Below, one piece after another: positions 25,328 through 34,510 of a stretch of DNA of 64,000 nt. Every line of letters starts with the position of its first letter. Within the stretch, counting starts at the first letter, position 1. The DNA lies in the NCBI GenBank assembly GCA_965214975.1, contig OZ244055.1:2294001-2358000 (forward strand), given 5' to 3'. The notes under the pieces were generated by a model that was not told the origin of the DNA, made no database searches, and worked only from the letters and a program-made list of their open reading frames with translations. This DNA comes from JAJEBT01 sp965214975 (GTDB lineage Bacteria; Pseudomonadota; Alphaproteobacteria; MPNO01; UBA830). Both the position numbers and the translations under genes were made by a program.

Positions 25328-28300
25328 GTGCAGTTCGCCAGGATGCAGCTGACCGGTTTCAAGTCCTTCGTCGAGCCGACCGAGCTGGCCATCGAGCGGG
25401 GGCTGACCGGGGTCGTCGGACCCAACGGCTGCGGCAAGTCGAACCTGGTCGAGGCCCTGCGCTGGGTGATGGGCGAGACGTCCGCCAGGCGCGTCCGCGG
25501 TTCGGAGATGGACGACGTCATCTTCGCGGGCACCGACCGCCGGCCGGCCCGCAATGTCGCCGAGGTCGCCCTGACGCTGGACAACGCCGACCGGAGCGCT
25601 CCGGCGCAGTTCAACGACCTCGACGAGATCGGCGTCGTCCGGCGCATCGAGCGCGGCGCCGGCTCCGCCTACCGGGTCAACGGCTCCGAGACCCGCGCCC
25701 GCGACGTCCAGACCCTGTTCGCGGACGCCTCTTCCGGGGCCCGCTCGACGGCGCTGGTCAGCCAGGGGCAGATCGGGGCCCTCGTCGCCGCCAGACCCGC
25801 CGACCGCCGCCTGCTGCTCGAGGAGGCCTCGGGAATCACCGGCCTGCATGCCCGCCGCCACGAGGCGGAGCTGCGCCTTCGCGCCGCCGAGGCCAATCTC
25901 GAGCGGCTGCAGGACGTCATCGGGTCTCTCGAGGACCGGCACCGCCACCTCAGGCGCCAGGCCCGGCAGGCCTCCCGCTACCGCAGCCTGTCCGACCGCA
26001 TCCGCAGGCAGGAGGCGGTTCTCCTGCACCTGCAGTGGACCGCGGCGCAGGCCGGGAGGGCGCGCGCCGCCGAGGATCTCGCCGCCGTCGAGGAGACGGT
26101 CGCGGAGCTTGCGCGGGCCGTGGCCGGGGCGACGACCGCCGCGGCGGAAGCCGCGGCCGCGATTCCCGGCTTCCGCGAGGTCGAGGCGGAGAAGGCGGCG
26201 GCGCTCCGGCGCCTGACCGCCGCCCGCGACGCCCTCGACGCGGAGGAGCGGCGCATCGAGGCGCGCCGCGGGGAGACCGTCGCGCGCCTCGCCCAGATCG
26301 ACAGCGACGCCGAGCGCGAACGGGACCACGGCCGCGACGCCGGGCGGGGGATCGCGCGCCTCGACGCCGAGAGCGACGGGATCGGGGCCGCCCGCGCCCG
26401 CGAGGCCGAGGAGGCCGTCCGGGCCCGGGCGCTGCTCGATGAGCGCGGCCGCGAGGTCGCCGCCTGCCAGCGGGAGGTCGACGGCCTGGTGCGCGACCTC
26501 GCCGCGTGGGAGACCCGCCAGGGCGGCCTCGAGCGCCGGCTCTCGGAGATCGCCGCCCGCCGCGGAAGACTGTCCGAACGGTGCCGCGAGATGGCCGCGG
26601 AGCGGGACGAGGCCGAAAAGGCGGCGGCGAGCGGCGGCGAGCTGGAACGGGCCAGGGCCGCCGCGGCCGGGGCGCGCAGCGCGCTCGACGGGGCCCGCGC
26701 CGCGCTCGAGCGGGCGGCGGCGCGGACGGCGGCGGCGCGCGCCGCCGAGAGCGACGCGCGCGGGGTCCGCCACGAGGCGGAATCGGGGTTCGCGCGGCTG
26801 CGGGCCGAGAGGGACGCGCTCGCGGGGCTGCTGGCCGACGGCGGCCGGGACCGCTGGCGGCCGGTGATCGACGGCCTCGATGTCGACGCAGGCTACGAGG
26901 CCGCGCTCGGCGCAGCGCTCGGGGACGACCTGAACGCGTCCACCGACGCCGACGCGCCGGTCCGCTGGCGCGGTCTGGCGCCGGCCGCGGCCGCGGCCGG
27001 GCTGCCGCCGGGCGTCGAGCGCCTCGCCGACCGTGTCCGGGGGCCGGACGCGCTGGACCGGAGGCTGTCGCAGATCGGTGTCGTCGACGGCGACGACGCG
27101 GGACGGCGCCTGCAGGGCCGGCTCGCCCAGGGGCAGCGGCTGGTGTCGCGGGCCGGCGCGCTGTGGCGCTGGGACGGCTTCTCGATCTCGGCCGGCACGC
27201 CCACCGCCGCCGCCGTCCGGCTCGCCCAGCGCAACCGTCTGGGCGAGGTCGGGAATCTTCTCGGGAAGGCGGAACGGCGCGCCGGGGAGGCCGGCCGGAC
27301 CCACGGGGCGGCCGCCGCCGCGCTCGAGGCCGCGGAGGAGGACGAACGCCGGTCCCGGGAAGCGGTCGCGGGCGCCGACCTCGCCTTCCGCGCGGCGAAC
27401 GACGCGGTGTCGGCCTGCGCCGAGCGGTCCGCCGACGCCAGGTCGCGCGCCGCCGCGCTCGCCGAGGCCGTCGCGCGCGCGGACGGCGATCTCGCCGAGC
27501 TCGACGAGCAGGAAGCCGCGGCGCGCGAGGAGCTGGCGGGGCTCGGGAACGGCGACGAGCGGCGGCGTCGGGTCGGGGAACGCCGGGGGGCGCTGGCGCG
27601 CCTGGCGGCGGAGCAGGCCGACGCGCGCAGCGCGCGCGACCGGCTCGAGCAGGCCTCCGAGACCCGGAGGCTCCGCCTCGAGGCGATCGTCGCCGAGCGC
27701 CGGTCGTGGGAGGCGCGGGCCGCGAACGCCGGGGAGCAGCTGGAACGGCTCGCCGAACGGCGCTCCGGCGAGGCCTCGGAACTGGAGAGGCTCGAGGCGC
27801 GGCCCGCCGGAATCGCCGCCGAACGGTCGGCGCTGCTCGACCGGGTCGAGGAGGCCGACCGCGCGCGCGCCGCGGCCGCCGACCGCCTGGCCGAGGCCGA
27901 GACCCTGCAGGCCGAGACCGGGCGGCGGCTCAGGGAGCGCGAGGCCGGCCTCGTGACCGCCCGGGAGGACCGCGTGCGCCGCGAGGCGGCGGTCGGGCAG
28001 CAGGACCAGATCCTGGCGACCATCGCCGAGCGCAGCCTCGAGCGCGTCGGCTGCGCGCCCGAGCAGGCGCGGGAGGCCGCGGGCCTCGGCGGGGACGCGG
28101 TCCCGCCGTCGCGCGAGGACGCCGAGAGACGGCTCGAGCGGCTCAACCGCGAGCGCGAGGGCATGGGCGCGATCAACCTGCGCGCCGAGGGGGAGGCGGC
28201 CGATCTCGACGAGCGGATCCGCGAGACCGAGAGCGAGCGCGCCGATCTCGTCGCCGCCGTCGCCAAGCTCCGCCGCGGGATCTCGGATCTCGACCGCGAG

Positions 28301-28789
28301 GGCCGGGAACGGCTGCTGGCGGCGTTCGAGGACGCCGACCGGAACTTCCGCGAGGTCTTCGCGAGGCTGTTCGGCGGCGGCCGCGCCCATCTGCGCCTGA
28401 CCGATTCCGACGACCCCCTCGAGGCCGGGCTCGAGGTCTTCGCGAGCCCGCCCGGCAAGAGGCTGCGGTCGATGAGCCTGCTGTCGGGCGGGGAGCAGGC
28501 GCTGACCGCGCTTTCGCTGCTGTTCGCCGTGTTCCTTGTCAACCCCGCCCCGGTCTGCGTGCTCGACGAGGTCGACGCCCCGCTCGACGACAGCAACGTC
28601 GACCGCTTCTGCTCCCTGCTCGAGGAGATGGCGGAGCGCCTGGAGACCAGGTTCCTGCTGGTGACCCACCACCGGCTGACCATGGCGCGGATGGACCGGC
28701 TCTACGGCGTGACCATGACCGAGCCCGGCGTGTCCCGGCTGGTCTCGGTCGACCTGCGGACGGCGGGGCGCCTGCGGGACGCCGCCTGA
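25328..28789 (+). CDS. smc: chromosome partition protein Smc
   Basis: The 1153-aa SMC ATPase condenses and segregates the chromosome with ScpA/ScpB. Walker A is GPNGCGKSN at 31-39. Two long coiled-coil arms, very rich in Arg, Glu and Ala, flank a hinge at about residues 500-640. The C-terminal ABC signature LLSGGEQALTALSLL begins near residue 1051, with Walker B VCVLDEVDAPLDD after it. The start is GTG at 25328, behind AGAGGAGGG. The coiled coils explain the long Arg/Ala-rich open frames seen on the opposite strand, which are shadows. Confidence 0.97.
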   Translation: MQFARMQLTGFKSFVEPTELAIERGLTGVVGPNGCGKSNLVEALRWVMGETSARRVRGSEMDDVIFAGTDRRPARNVAEVALTLDNADRSAPAQFNDLDEIGVVRRIERGAGSAYRVNGSETRARDVQTLFADASSGARSTALVSQGQIGALVAARPADRRLLLEEASGITGLHARRHEAELRLRAAEANLERLQDVIGSLEDRHRHLRRQARQASRYRSLSDRIRRQEAVLLHLQWTAAQAGRARAAEDLAAVEETVAELARAVAGATTAAAEAAAAIPGFREVEAEKAAALRRLTAARDALDAEERRIEARRGETVARLAQIDSDAERERDHGRDAGRGIARLDAESDGIGAARAREAEEAVRARALLDERGREVAACQREVDGLVRDLAAWETRQGGLERRLSEIAARRGRLSERCREMAAERDEAEKAAASGGELERARAAAAGARSALDGARAALERAAARTAAARAAESDARGVRHEAESGFARLRAERDALAGLLADGGRDRWRPVIDGLDVDAGYEAALGAALGDDLNASTDADAPVRWRGLAPAAAAAGLPPGVERLADRVRGPDALDRRLSQIGVVDGDDAGRRLQGRLAQGQRLVSRAGALWRWDGFSISAGTPTAAAVRLAQRNRLGEVGNLLGKAERRAGEAGRTHGAAAAALEAAEEDERRSREAVAGADLAFRAANDAVSACAERSADARSRAAALAEAVARADGDLAELDEQEAAAREELAGLGNGDERRRRVGERRGALARLAAEQADARSARDRLEQASETRRLRLEAIVAERRSWEARAANAGEQLERLAERRSGEASELERLEARPAGIAAERSALLDRVEEADRARAAAADRLAEAETLQAETGRRLREREAGLVTAREDRVRREAAVGQQDQILATIAERSLERVGCAPEQAREAAGLGGDAVPPSREDAERRLERLNREREGMGAINLRAEGEAADLDERIRETESERADLVAAVAKLRRGISDLDREGRERLLAAFEDADRNFREVFARLFGGGRAHLRLTDSDDPLEAGLEVFASPPGKRLRSMSLLSGGEQALTALSLLFAVFLVNPAPVCVLDEVDAPLDDSNVDRFCSLLEEMAERLETRFLLVTHHRLTMARMDRLYGVTMTEPGVSRLVSVDLRTAGRLRDAA

Positions 28790-28892
28790 CCGCGGCGCCC
28801 GCCCGGCCGCAGCGGGTTTCCGGAACCGGCGTTCCGCGCGGAACGCGCCGCGCCGTGGTATCATGCGGGCCCCACCGCCGGGAGGCCGCGCC

Positions 28893-30068
28893 GTGCCCGT
28901 GATCAACCGCATCGCCGAGTTCCAGGACGAGATGACCTCCTGGAGGCGGCATCTCCACGCCCATCCGGAGACCGCCTTCGAGGAGCACCGGACCGCCGAC
29001 TACGTCTCGCTCCGGCTGCACGAGTTCGGGATCGAGGTGCATCGCGGGCTGGCCGGAACCGGCGTCGTCGGGACTCTCGCGGGGAGGCGGGCCGGGGGCC
29101 CGGCCATCGGGCTCCGCGCCGACATGGACGCGCTCGACATCGATGAGGCGAACGAGGTCGCGCACCGCTCGCGCAACCCGGGCAAGATGCACGCCTGCGG
29201 CCACGACGGGCACACGGCGATGCTTCTCGGCGCCGCCAAGTACCTCGCGGAGACCCGGAACTTCGCCGGCACGGTGCACTTCATCTTCCAGCCCGCCGAG
29301 GAGAACGAGGGCGGCGCGCGCGTCATGGTCGAGGACGGGCTGTTCGAGCGGTTTCCGGTCGAATCGGTGTACGGCCTGCACAACATCCCCGGCATCCCGG
29401 TGGGCGAGTTCGCCGTGCGGCCCGGGCCGATCATGGCGGCCTTCGACCTGTTCGAGATCTCTCTGTCGGGGACGGGCACGCACGCCGCGATGCCGCATCT
29501 CGGCCGCGACGCCGTCGTCGCCGGCGCCCATCTCGTCGCGGCGCTCCAGACCGTCGGAAGCCGCACCATCGACCCGTTCGAGACGGCCGTGGTGTCGGTG
29601 ACCCAGATGCATGCCGGCAGCACCTGGAACGTGATTCCCGAGGACGTCGTGCTGCGCGGCACCGCGCGCGCCTTCACCGAGGGGATGCAGGCCCATGTCG
29701 AGGCCGAGATCGGCCGCATCGCCGCCGGCGTGGCGCAGGCCTTCGCGGTCGACGCCGGCGTCCGCTACGAGCGCCGCTATCCGGCCACGGTGAACGCGCC
29801 AGGGGAGACGGAGTTCGCCGCCGGGGTCGCGCGCGGGATCGTCGGGGACGGGAACGTCTCGCTCGACCGGGATCCGATGATGGGCGCCGAGGACTTCGCG
29901 TTCATGCTGAGGGAGAGGCCGGGCGTCTACATGTGGATCGGCAACGGCCCGCGCGACGGCGGACGCATGCTCCACAACCCGCGCTACGACTTCAACGACG
30001 AGCTGCTTCCGCTCGGCGCGAGCTACTGGTCGCGCCTCGTCGAGACCCGCCTCGGCGCCGGCGGCTGA
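28893..30068 (+). CDS. M20-family amidohydrolase (aminoacylase/hippurate hydrolase-like)
   Basis: A 391-aa zinc amidohydrolase of the M20D group, which removes acyl groups from N-acyl amino acids. Metal-binding elements are HAHPETAFEE, LRADMDALDI, MHACGHDGHTAML, PAEENEGGA (catalytic Glu pair) and the C-terminal MGAEDFAFML. The start is GTG at 28893 with GGAGG eight bases ahead (28881-28885), giving the typical length. It heads a four-gene plus-strand run (M20, GGT-like, amidohydrolase, DSD1-like) with small gaps, suggesting a shared catabolic role for an acylated or gamma-glutamylated amino compound. Confidence 0.9.
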   Translation: MPVINRIAEFQDEMTSWRRHLHAHPETAFEEHRTADYVSLRLHEFGIEVHRGLAGTGVVGTLAGRRAGGPAIGLRADMDALDIDEANEVAHRSRNPGKMHACGHDGHTAMLLGAAKYLAETRNFAGTVHFIFQPAEENEGGARVMVEDGLFERFPVESVYGLHNIPGIPVGEFAVRPGPIMAAFDLFEISLSGTGTHAAMPHLGRDAVVAGAHLVAALQTVGSRTIDPFETAVVSVTQMHAGSTWNVIPEDVVLRGTARAFTEGMQAHVEAEIGRIAAGVAQAFAVDAGVRYERRYPATVNAPGETEFAAGVARGIVGDGNVSLDRDPMMGAEDFAFMLRERPGVYMWIGNGPRDGGRMLHNPRYDFNDELLPLGASYWSRLVETRLGAGG

Positions 30069-30142
30069 GCGGCCGCCGTCTTGCCGTCCGCCCCGCGCCG
30101 GCTGTTGTCCGGGATCCGCCCCGTCCGCAGGAGACGACCGCG

Positions 30143-31720
30143 ATGACGACCGACGCCTTCGCCGGCGCGCGCCTTGCGCGCTCGCCGGTGTACGGAACCC
30201 GGGGCATGGTGGTTTCCGGGCACTCGCTGGCCTCCACCGCGGGGCTGCGGACCCTCGACCGCGGCGGCTCGGTGGCCGACGCGGCGATCTCCGCCTCGGC
30301 GGCGCTCGCGGTCACGATCCAGCAGGCGACGTCTCTCGGCGGCGACGCGTTCTTTCTCCACCACGAGGCGGCCTCGGGAAGGACCGTCGGCCTCAACGCC
30401 TCCGGCCACGCCCCCGACGGCGCGACGCCCGAACGCTACCGGGACGGGATTCCCGACCGCGGCCCCGCCGCCGTCAGCGTTCCCGGAATGGTCCGCGGCT
30501 GGGAGCGGCTCCACGAGAGGCACGGCGCGCTGCCGTGGGCGGAACTGTTCGGGGACGCGATCGAGCTCGCCGAGGGGCATCCGGCCTCGCGCGTTCTCGC
30601 GGCGGGCCTCGACCTGTTCCGCGACGACGTGCTCGCCGACGACGGCTGCCGGGCCCTCTATTTCCCGGGCGGCGAGCCAGTCCGGGCCGGAGACGTCCTG
30701 CGCCAGCCGGCGCTTGCCCGGACGCTCCGCGAGATCGCGGCCGGCGGCAGCGCCGCCTTCTACGAGGGCGCCGTCGCCGAGACCCTCGGCGGCTACATCG
30801 CCGACCGCGGCGGGCTGCTCGACGCCGGGCAGTTCGCCGGCTACGAGCCCGAGTGGGTCGCGCCGCTGTCGACCGGATACCGCGGCCACGTCGTCGAGGT
30901 CATGCCCCCCAATTCCTACGGCATGCTGATGCTGATGCAGCTCAACGGCCTGTCGGCGCTCGGGTCCGCCGACCTCGCCGGAAGCGACGCCGAGCGGCTG
31001 GACTACCTGATCCGCGCGATGCAGGCGGCGTTCGAGACCGGCCAGCCGTGGATCGCGGACCCGCGCGGGACGGACATTCCCGTCGACCGCCTTCTCGGGG
31101 AGGAGACCGCCCGCGCGCTCCGGGACCGCGTCGTCGTCGGCGCGCCTCCGGCGACCTTCGCCAACCGGGGCGGAACGTCCTGCATCGCGATCGCCGACGG
31201 CCGGGGCAACGCGATGTCGGTCGTCCAGAGCGTGTTCCACGTCTTCGGAAGCGCGTTTCTCGATCCCGGCACCGGCATCCTGATGAACAACCGGATGACC
31301 GGGTTCCGCACCGATCCCGGGGACCGGCGCTGCGTGGCGCCCCGGATGCGCCCGCCCCACACCCTGAATCCGGTGATCGTGCTGAAGGACGGCAGGCCGA
31401 GGTACCTGATGGCGACGCCGGGAGGGCCGGGCCAGACCCTGTCGCTGGTGCAGATCCTCTCGAACCTCGTGGACCGCGGCATGGAACTGACCGCCGCCAT
31501 CGAGGCGCCGCGCTGGAGCGTCAGTCTCGACGGCGAGTTCCTGCTCGAGGAAGGCTATCCGGAGGCGGTCGCCGCCGAGCTCGCGCGGCGCGGCCACAGG
31601 GTCGCGCACGGGTCCGGATCGTCGTATTTCGGGTCGGCCAAGGTGGTCGAGATCCGCGGCGACGGCGTCCTCCTCGGCGGCGCCGACACGCGGCGGGAGG
31701 CCTACGCGGCCGGGCGCTGA
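30143..31720 (+). CDS. gamma-glutamyltransferase-family protein
   Basis: A 525-aa Ntn-hydrolase of the gamma-glutamyltranspeptidase family, normally self-cleaved at a Thr that becomes the nucleophile. The family N-terminus (GMVVSGHSLASTAGL, then GGSVADAAISASAAL) and FGSAFLDPGTGILMNNRM are present. The expected cleavage Thr is Thr345 in RGGTSCIAIADGRGN. Many family members read Thr-Thr-His at this spot rather than Thr-Ser-Cys, so the acceptor or substrate may differ. No signal peptide is visible, so it is probably cytoplasmic, unlike classical GGT. The ATG at 30143 follows CGCAGGAGACGACC, 74 bases after the M20 gene. Confidence 0.88.
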   Translation: MTTDAFAGARLARSPVYGTRGMVVSGHSLASTAGLRTLDRGGSVADAAISASAALAVTIQQATSLGGDAFFLHHEAASGRTVGLNASGHAPDGATPERYRDGIPDRGPAAVSVPGMVRGWERLHERHGALPWAELFGDAIELAEGHPASRVLAAGLDLFRDDVLADDGCRALYFPGGEPVRAGDVLRQPALARTLREIAAGGSAAFYEGAVAETLGGYIADRGGLLDAGQFAGYEPEWVAPLSTGYRGHVVEVMPPNSYGMLMLMQLNGLSALGSADLAGSDAERLDYLIRAMQAAFETGQPWIADPRGTDIPVDRLLGEETARALRDRVVVGAPPATFANRGGTSCIAIADGRGNAMSVVQSVFHVFGSAFLDPGTGILMNNRMTGFRTDPGDRRCVAPRMRPPHTLNPVIVLKDGRPRYLMATPGGPGQTLSLVQILSNLVDRGMELTAAIEAPRWSVSLDGEFLLEEGYPEAVAAELARRGHRVAHGSGSSYFGSAKVVEIRGDGVLLGGADTRREAYAAGR

Positions 31721-31740
31721 CCGGCCGGCGGGAGGGTGCG

Positions 31741-33414
31741 ATGGACGCCGCCGACCTGATCGTGGTCAACGGCAAGGTCGTCACGGTCGATCCGGCCGGC
31801 CGGATCGCCGAGGCGGTCGCCTGCCGCGGCGGCAGGATCCTCGCCGTCGGCTCGACCCGCGAGATCCGGGCGCTTGCCGGCGACGGCGCGGAGGTCGTCG
31901 ACGCCGGCGGCAGGGCCGTCGTTCCCGGACTGGTCGACGGCCACGCGCACATGGACCGCGAGGGGCTCAAGGGCGTCTTCCCGTCGCTCGAGGGCTGCCG
32001 GTCGGTCCGCGACGTGCTCGACCGCGTCCGGACCCTGGCGGAGGCCGCCGCGCCCGGGGAATGGATCGTGACCATGCCGGTCGGGGATCCTCCCCACTAC
32101 TGGAACGTGCCCGGATGCCTCGAGGAGAACCGGTTTCCCACCCGGCACGAGCTGGACGAGGCGGCCCCCGACAATCCGGTCTACATCCGCTCCATATGGG
32201 GGTTCTGGCGCCACGAGCTGCCGCTCCACTCGGTCGCGAGCACCCGGGCGCTCGAGCTCGCCGGCATCGGCCGCGACACCGAGCCCCCGACCCCCTCGGT
32301 GGTGTTCGAGCGCGACGGTTCCGGAGACCTCACCGGCGTGATCCGCGAGACGGTCTTCATGCCGGTGGCGGAGCTCGGCTGTTTCCGCATGGCGCCGGGC
32401 TTCACCCGCGGAGACCGCGCCGCCGGCCTCGTGAAGGCGATGGGGATCTACAACGCCACCGCCACCACGAGCGTGTTCGAGGAGCACGGCGCCGCCGGCG
32501 AGCTCGTCGACGCCTACCGGGCCGTCCGCGCCGCGGGAACCGCGACCGTGCGGGCCCGCCTCGTCGCCAGCCCCTCCTGGGGCGGCGTCGGCGATCCCGC
32601 GGCGGCGCTCGCCGGCCTGGCCGGCGAGCTCGGCGGCCGGGGCCGGGGCGACGACTGGCTGCGGATCGCCGGGCTGTTCACCGACGTCGGCACCGACGCC
32701 GACGCCCGCTTCCGCGCGACCGCGGCGCCCTACACCGGATGGTCCGGATTCAACTACGACACCGGGATCCCGGAGGACCGGATGGTGGACTTCATGGCCG
32801 AGGCCGCGCGCCGCGACATCCGCCTCGCGGTGATCGGGCCGCGGTTCCTCGACCTGTTCGAGAAGGCCGACAGGAAGGCGCCGGTCGCGGGCAGGCGCTG
32901 GGTCGTCGGCCATCTCGACGTCATGGACGAGCGCCGGATCCGCCAGGCCGCCGATCTCGGCGTGGTCATGACGACCCACACCAACCGCTACGTCCACAAG
33001 CACGGCCACGCCCTCAGGAAGGAGCTCGGCCGCGAGCGCGAGAACGACATCGTGCCGCTGCGCCGCCTGCTCGACGCCGGGGTTCCGGTCGGTCTCGCGA
33101 CCGACAACGTGCCGACCTCGCTGTTCCATCCGCTGTGGCACGCCGTCGCGCGCCGGAGCCGGGTCTCGGGGGACCGCATCGCGCCGGACCAGGCGCTGTC
33201 GCGCGAGGAGGCGCTGCGATGCGCCACCATGGGGGGCGCGTTCCTGACCTTCGACGAGGACCGCAAGGGCTCGCTCGAGGCGGGCAAGCTCGCCGACCTG
33301 GCGGTGCTTTCCGCCGATCCCCTGACCTGCGCCGAGGACGGGATCAGGGACATCGTCGCCGAGACCACGATCGTGGACGGAAAGGTCGTCCACGTCCGGG
33401 GCGGCGGGGCATGA
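31741..33414 (+). CDS. metal-dependent amidohydrolase (YtcJ-like)
   Basis: A 557-aa amidohydrolase-superfamily enzyme. It starts ADLIVVNGKVVTVDPAGRI, has the metal-binding HAHMD after VVPGLVDG, and ends with the composite domain signature GSLEAGKLADLAVLSADPL. The middle region (IRSIWGFWRHELPLHS) places it near YtcJ/amidohydrolase_3 proteins that hydrolyse amide or ester bonds of unknown substrates. Exported forms exist, but no signal peptide is seen here. The ATG at 31741 lies 20 bases after the GGT-like gene, and its stop overlaps the next start (ATGA at 33411-33414). Confidence 0.88.
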   Translation: MDAADLIVVNGKVVTVDPAGRIAEAVACRGGRILAVGSTREIRALAGDGAEVVDAGGRAVVPGLVDGHAHMDREGLKGVFPSLEGCRSVRDVLDRVRTLAEAAAPGEWIVTMPVGDPPHYWNVPGCLEENRFPTRHELDEAAPDNPVYIRSIWGFWRHELPLHSVASTRALELAGIGRDTEPPTPSVVFERDGSGDLTGVIRETVFMPVAELGCFRMAPGFTRGDRAAGLVKAMGIYNATATTSVFEEHGAAGELVDAYRAVRAAGTATVRARLVASPSWGGVGDPAAALAGLAGELGGRGRGDDWLRIAGLFTDVGTDADARFRATAAPYTGWSGFNYDTGIPEDRMVDFMAEAARRDIRLAVIGPRFLDLFEKADRKAPVAGRRWVVGHLDVMDERRIRQAADLGVVMTTHTNRYVHKHGHALRKELGRERENDIVPLRRLLDAGVPVGLATDNVPTSLFHPLWHAVARRSRVSGDRIAPDQALSREEALRCATMGGAFLTFDEDRKGSLEAGKLADLAVLSADPLTCAEDGIRDIVAETTIVDGKVVHVRGGGA

Positions 33415-34505
33415 GGACCGGGGAGCTCGACACCCCGGCGCTGCTCGTCGATCTCGACGTCCTCGAGAGCAACGTCGCCCGCATGCGGGACATGGCCGCG
33501 GAGGCGGGCCTGCGCTGCCGGCCCCACTCCAAGACCCACAAGTCCCCCGTCGTCGCGCGCATGCAGACCGAAGCCGGCGCCGCGGGCGTGTGCTGCGCGA
33601 AGCTCGCCGAGGCGGAGGTCATGGCCGCCGCCGGGATCGGCAACCTCCTGGTCACGACGCCGGTCGTGGGCGAAGGCAAGATCGGGCGCCTGCTGCATCT
33701 CCGCCGCTCCGTTCCGGTCGCCGTCGTCGCGGACCATCCCGCCAACGTCGCCATGCTCGGCGAGGGCGCGCGAAGGGCGGGGATCCGGCTCGACGTTCTC
33801 GTCGAGGTCGACGTCGGCCAGGGGCGGTGCGGCGTCCGCCCGGGCCGCGAGGCCGCGGAACTCGCCCGCGCCGTCGACCGCGAGCCCTGGCTCGCGTTCG
33901 CGGGGCTGCAGGGATACCAGGGCCATGTCCAGATGACGGAGGACGCCCGCGAGCGCGGCGCGGCCGCCGGGCGCGGCCTCGCGCTTCTGGACCGGTCCGT
34001 CGCCGCCGTCCGCGAGGCCGGTCTCGAGGCCGCGGTGCGGACGGGCGGCGGCACGGGCACGGCGCCGTTCGATCTCGCGCACGGCGCGTTGACGGAGATC
34101 CAGCCCGGCAGCTACGTGTTCATGGATTCACGCTACGGGGGGATCGGCTGGCCCGGCGGCGGAACGCCGCCGTTCGGGCAGGCGCTCCACGTCCTCGCGG
34201 GCGTCGTGAGCCGGCCCGCGCCCGACCGCGCGGTCGTCGACGCGGGGCTCAAGGCGGCAAGTTCCGACCACGGACCGCCCCGGCTCGCGGATCCCGCCTC
34301 CGGCGTGTTCGAGTTCGGCGGCGACGAGCACGGCATCGTGCGCATGGCCGACGGCGGCGAGGTGCCGCTGGCGCTCGGCGACAGGGTCCGCCTGGTGCCG
34401 AGCCACTGCGACACCACGGTCAATCTCCACGACCGGTTCACGGTCGTCCGGGGCGACGTCGTCGTCGACGCGTGGCCGGTCGCCGGGCGGGGCCGGCTCC
34501 AGTAG
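33411..34505 (+). CDS. DSD1-family PLP enzyme (D-serine dehydratase / D-threonine aldolase-like)
   Basis: A 364-aa fold-type III PLP enzyme. The PLP lysine region is CRPHSKTHKSPVVA near the N-terminus. The GGGTGT segment (~217-222) binds phosphate, and SHCDTTVNLHD near the C-terminus provides the metal-binding His and Cys. Family members act on D-serine, D-threonine or 3-hydroxyaspartate. The start overlaps the upstream stop by four bases, so it is translationally coupled to the amidohydrolase. A D-amino-acid product of the preceding hydrolases would be a sensible substrate, but this is inference. Confidence 0.88.
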   Translation: MRTGELDTPALLVDLDVLESNVARMRDMAAEAGLRCRPHSKTHKSPVVARMQTEAGAAGVCCAKLAEAEVMAAAGIGNLLVTTPVVGEGKIGRLLHLRRSVPVAVVADHPANVAMLGEGARRAGIRLDVLVEVDVGQGRCGVRPGREAAELARAVDREPWLAFAGLQGYQGHVQMTEDARERGAAAGRGLALLDRSVAAVREAGLEAAVRTGGGTGTAPFDLAHGALTEIQPGSYVFMDSRYGGIGWPGGGTPPFGQALHVLAGVVSRPAPDRAVVDAGLKAASSDHGPPRLADPASGVFEFGGDEHGIVRMADGGEVPLALGDRVRLVPSHCDTTVNLHDRFTVVRGDVVVDAWPVAGRGRLQ

Positions 34506-34510
34506 GGGCG

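Noticed and set aside
25202..28912. A 1236-codon open frame on the minus strand opposite smc
   Set aside because: It is the antisense of the Smc coiled-coil arms in G+C-rich DNA. The translation lacks motifs, while the plus strand carries all SMC signatures.
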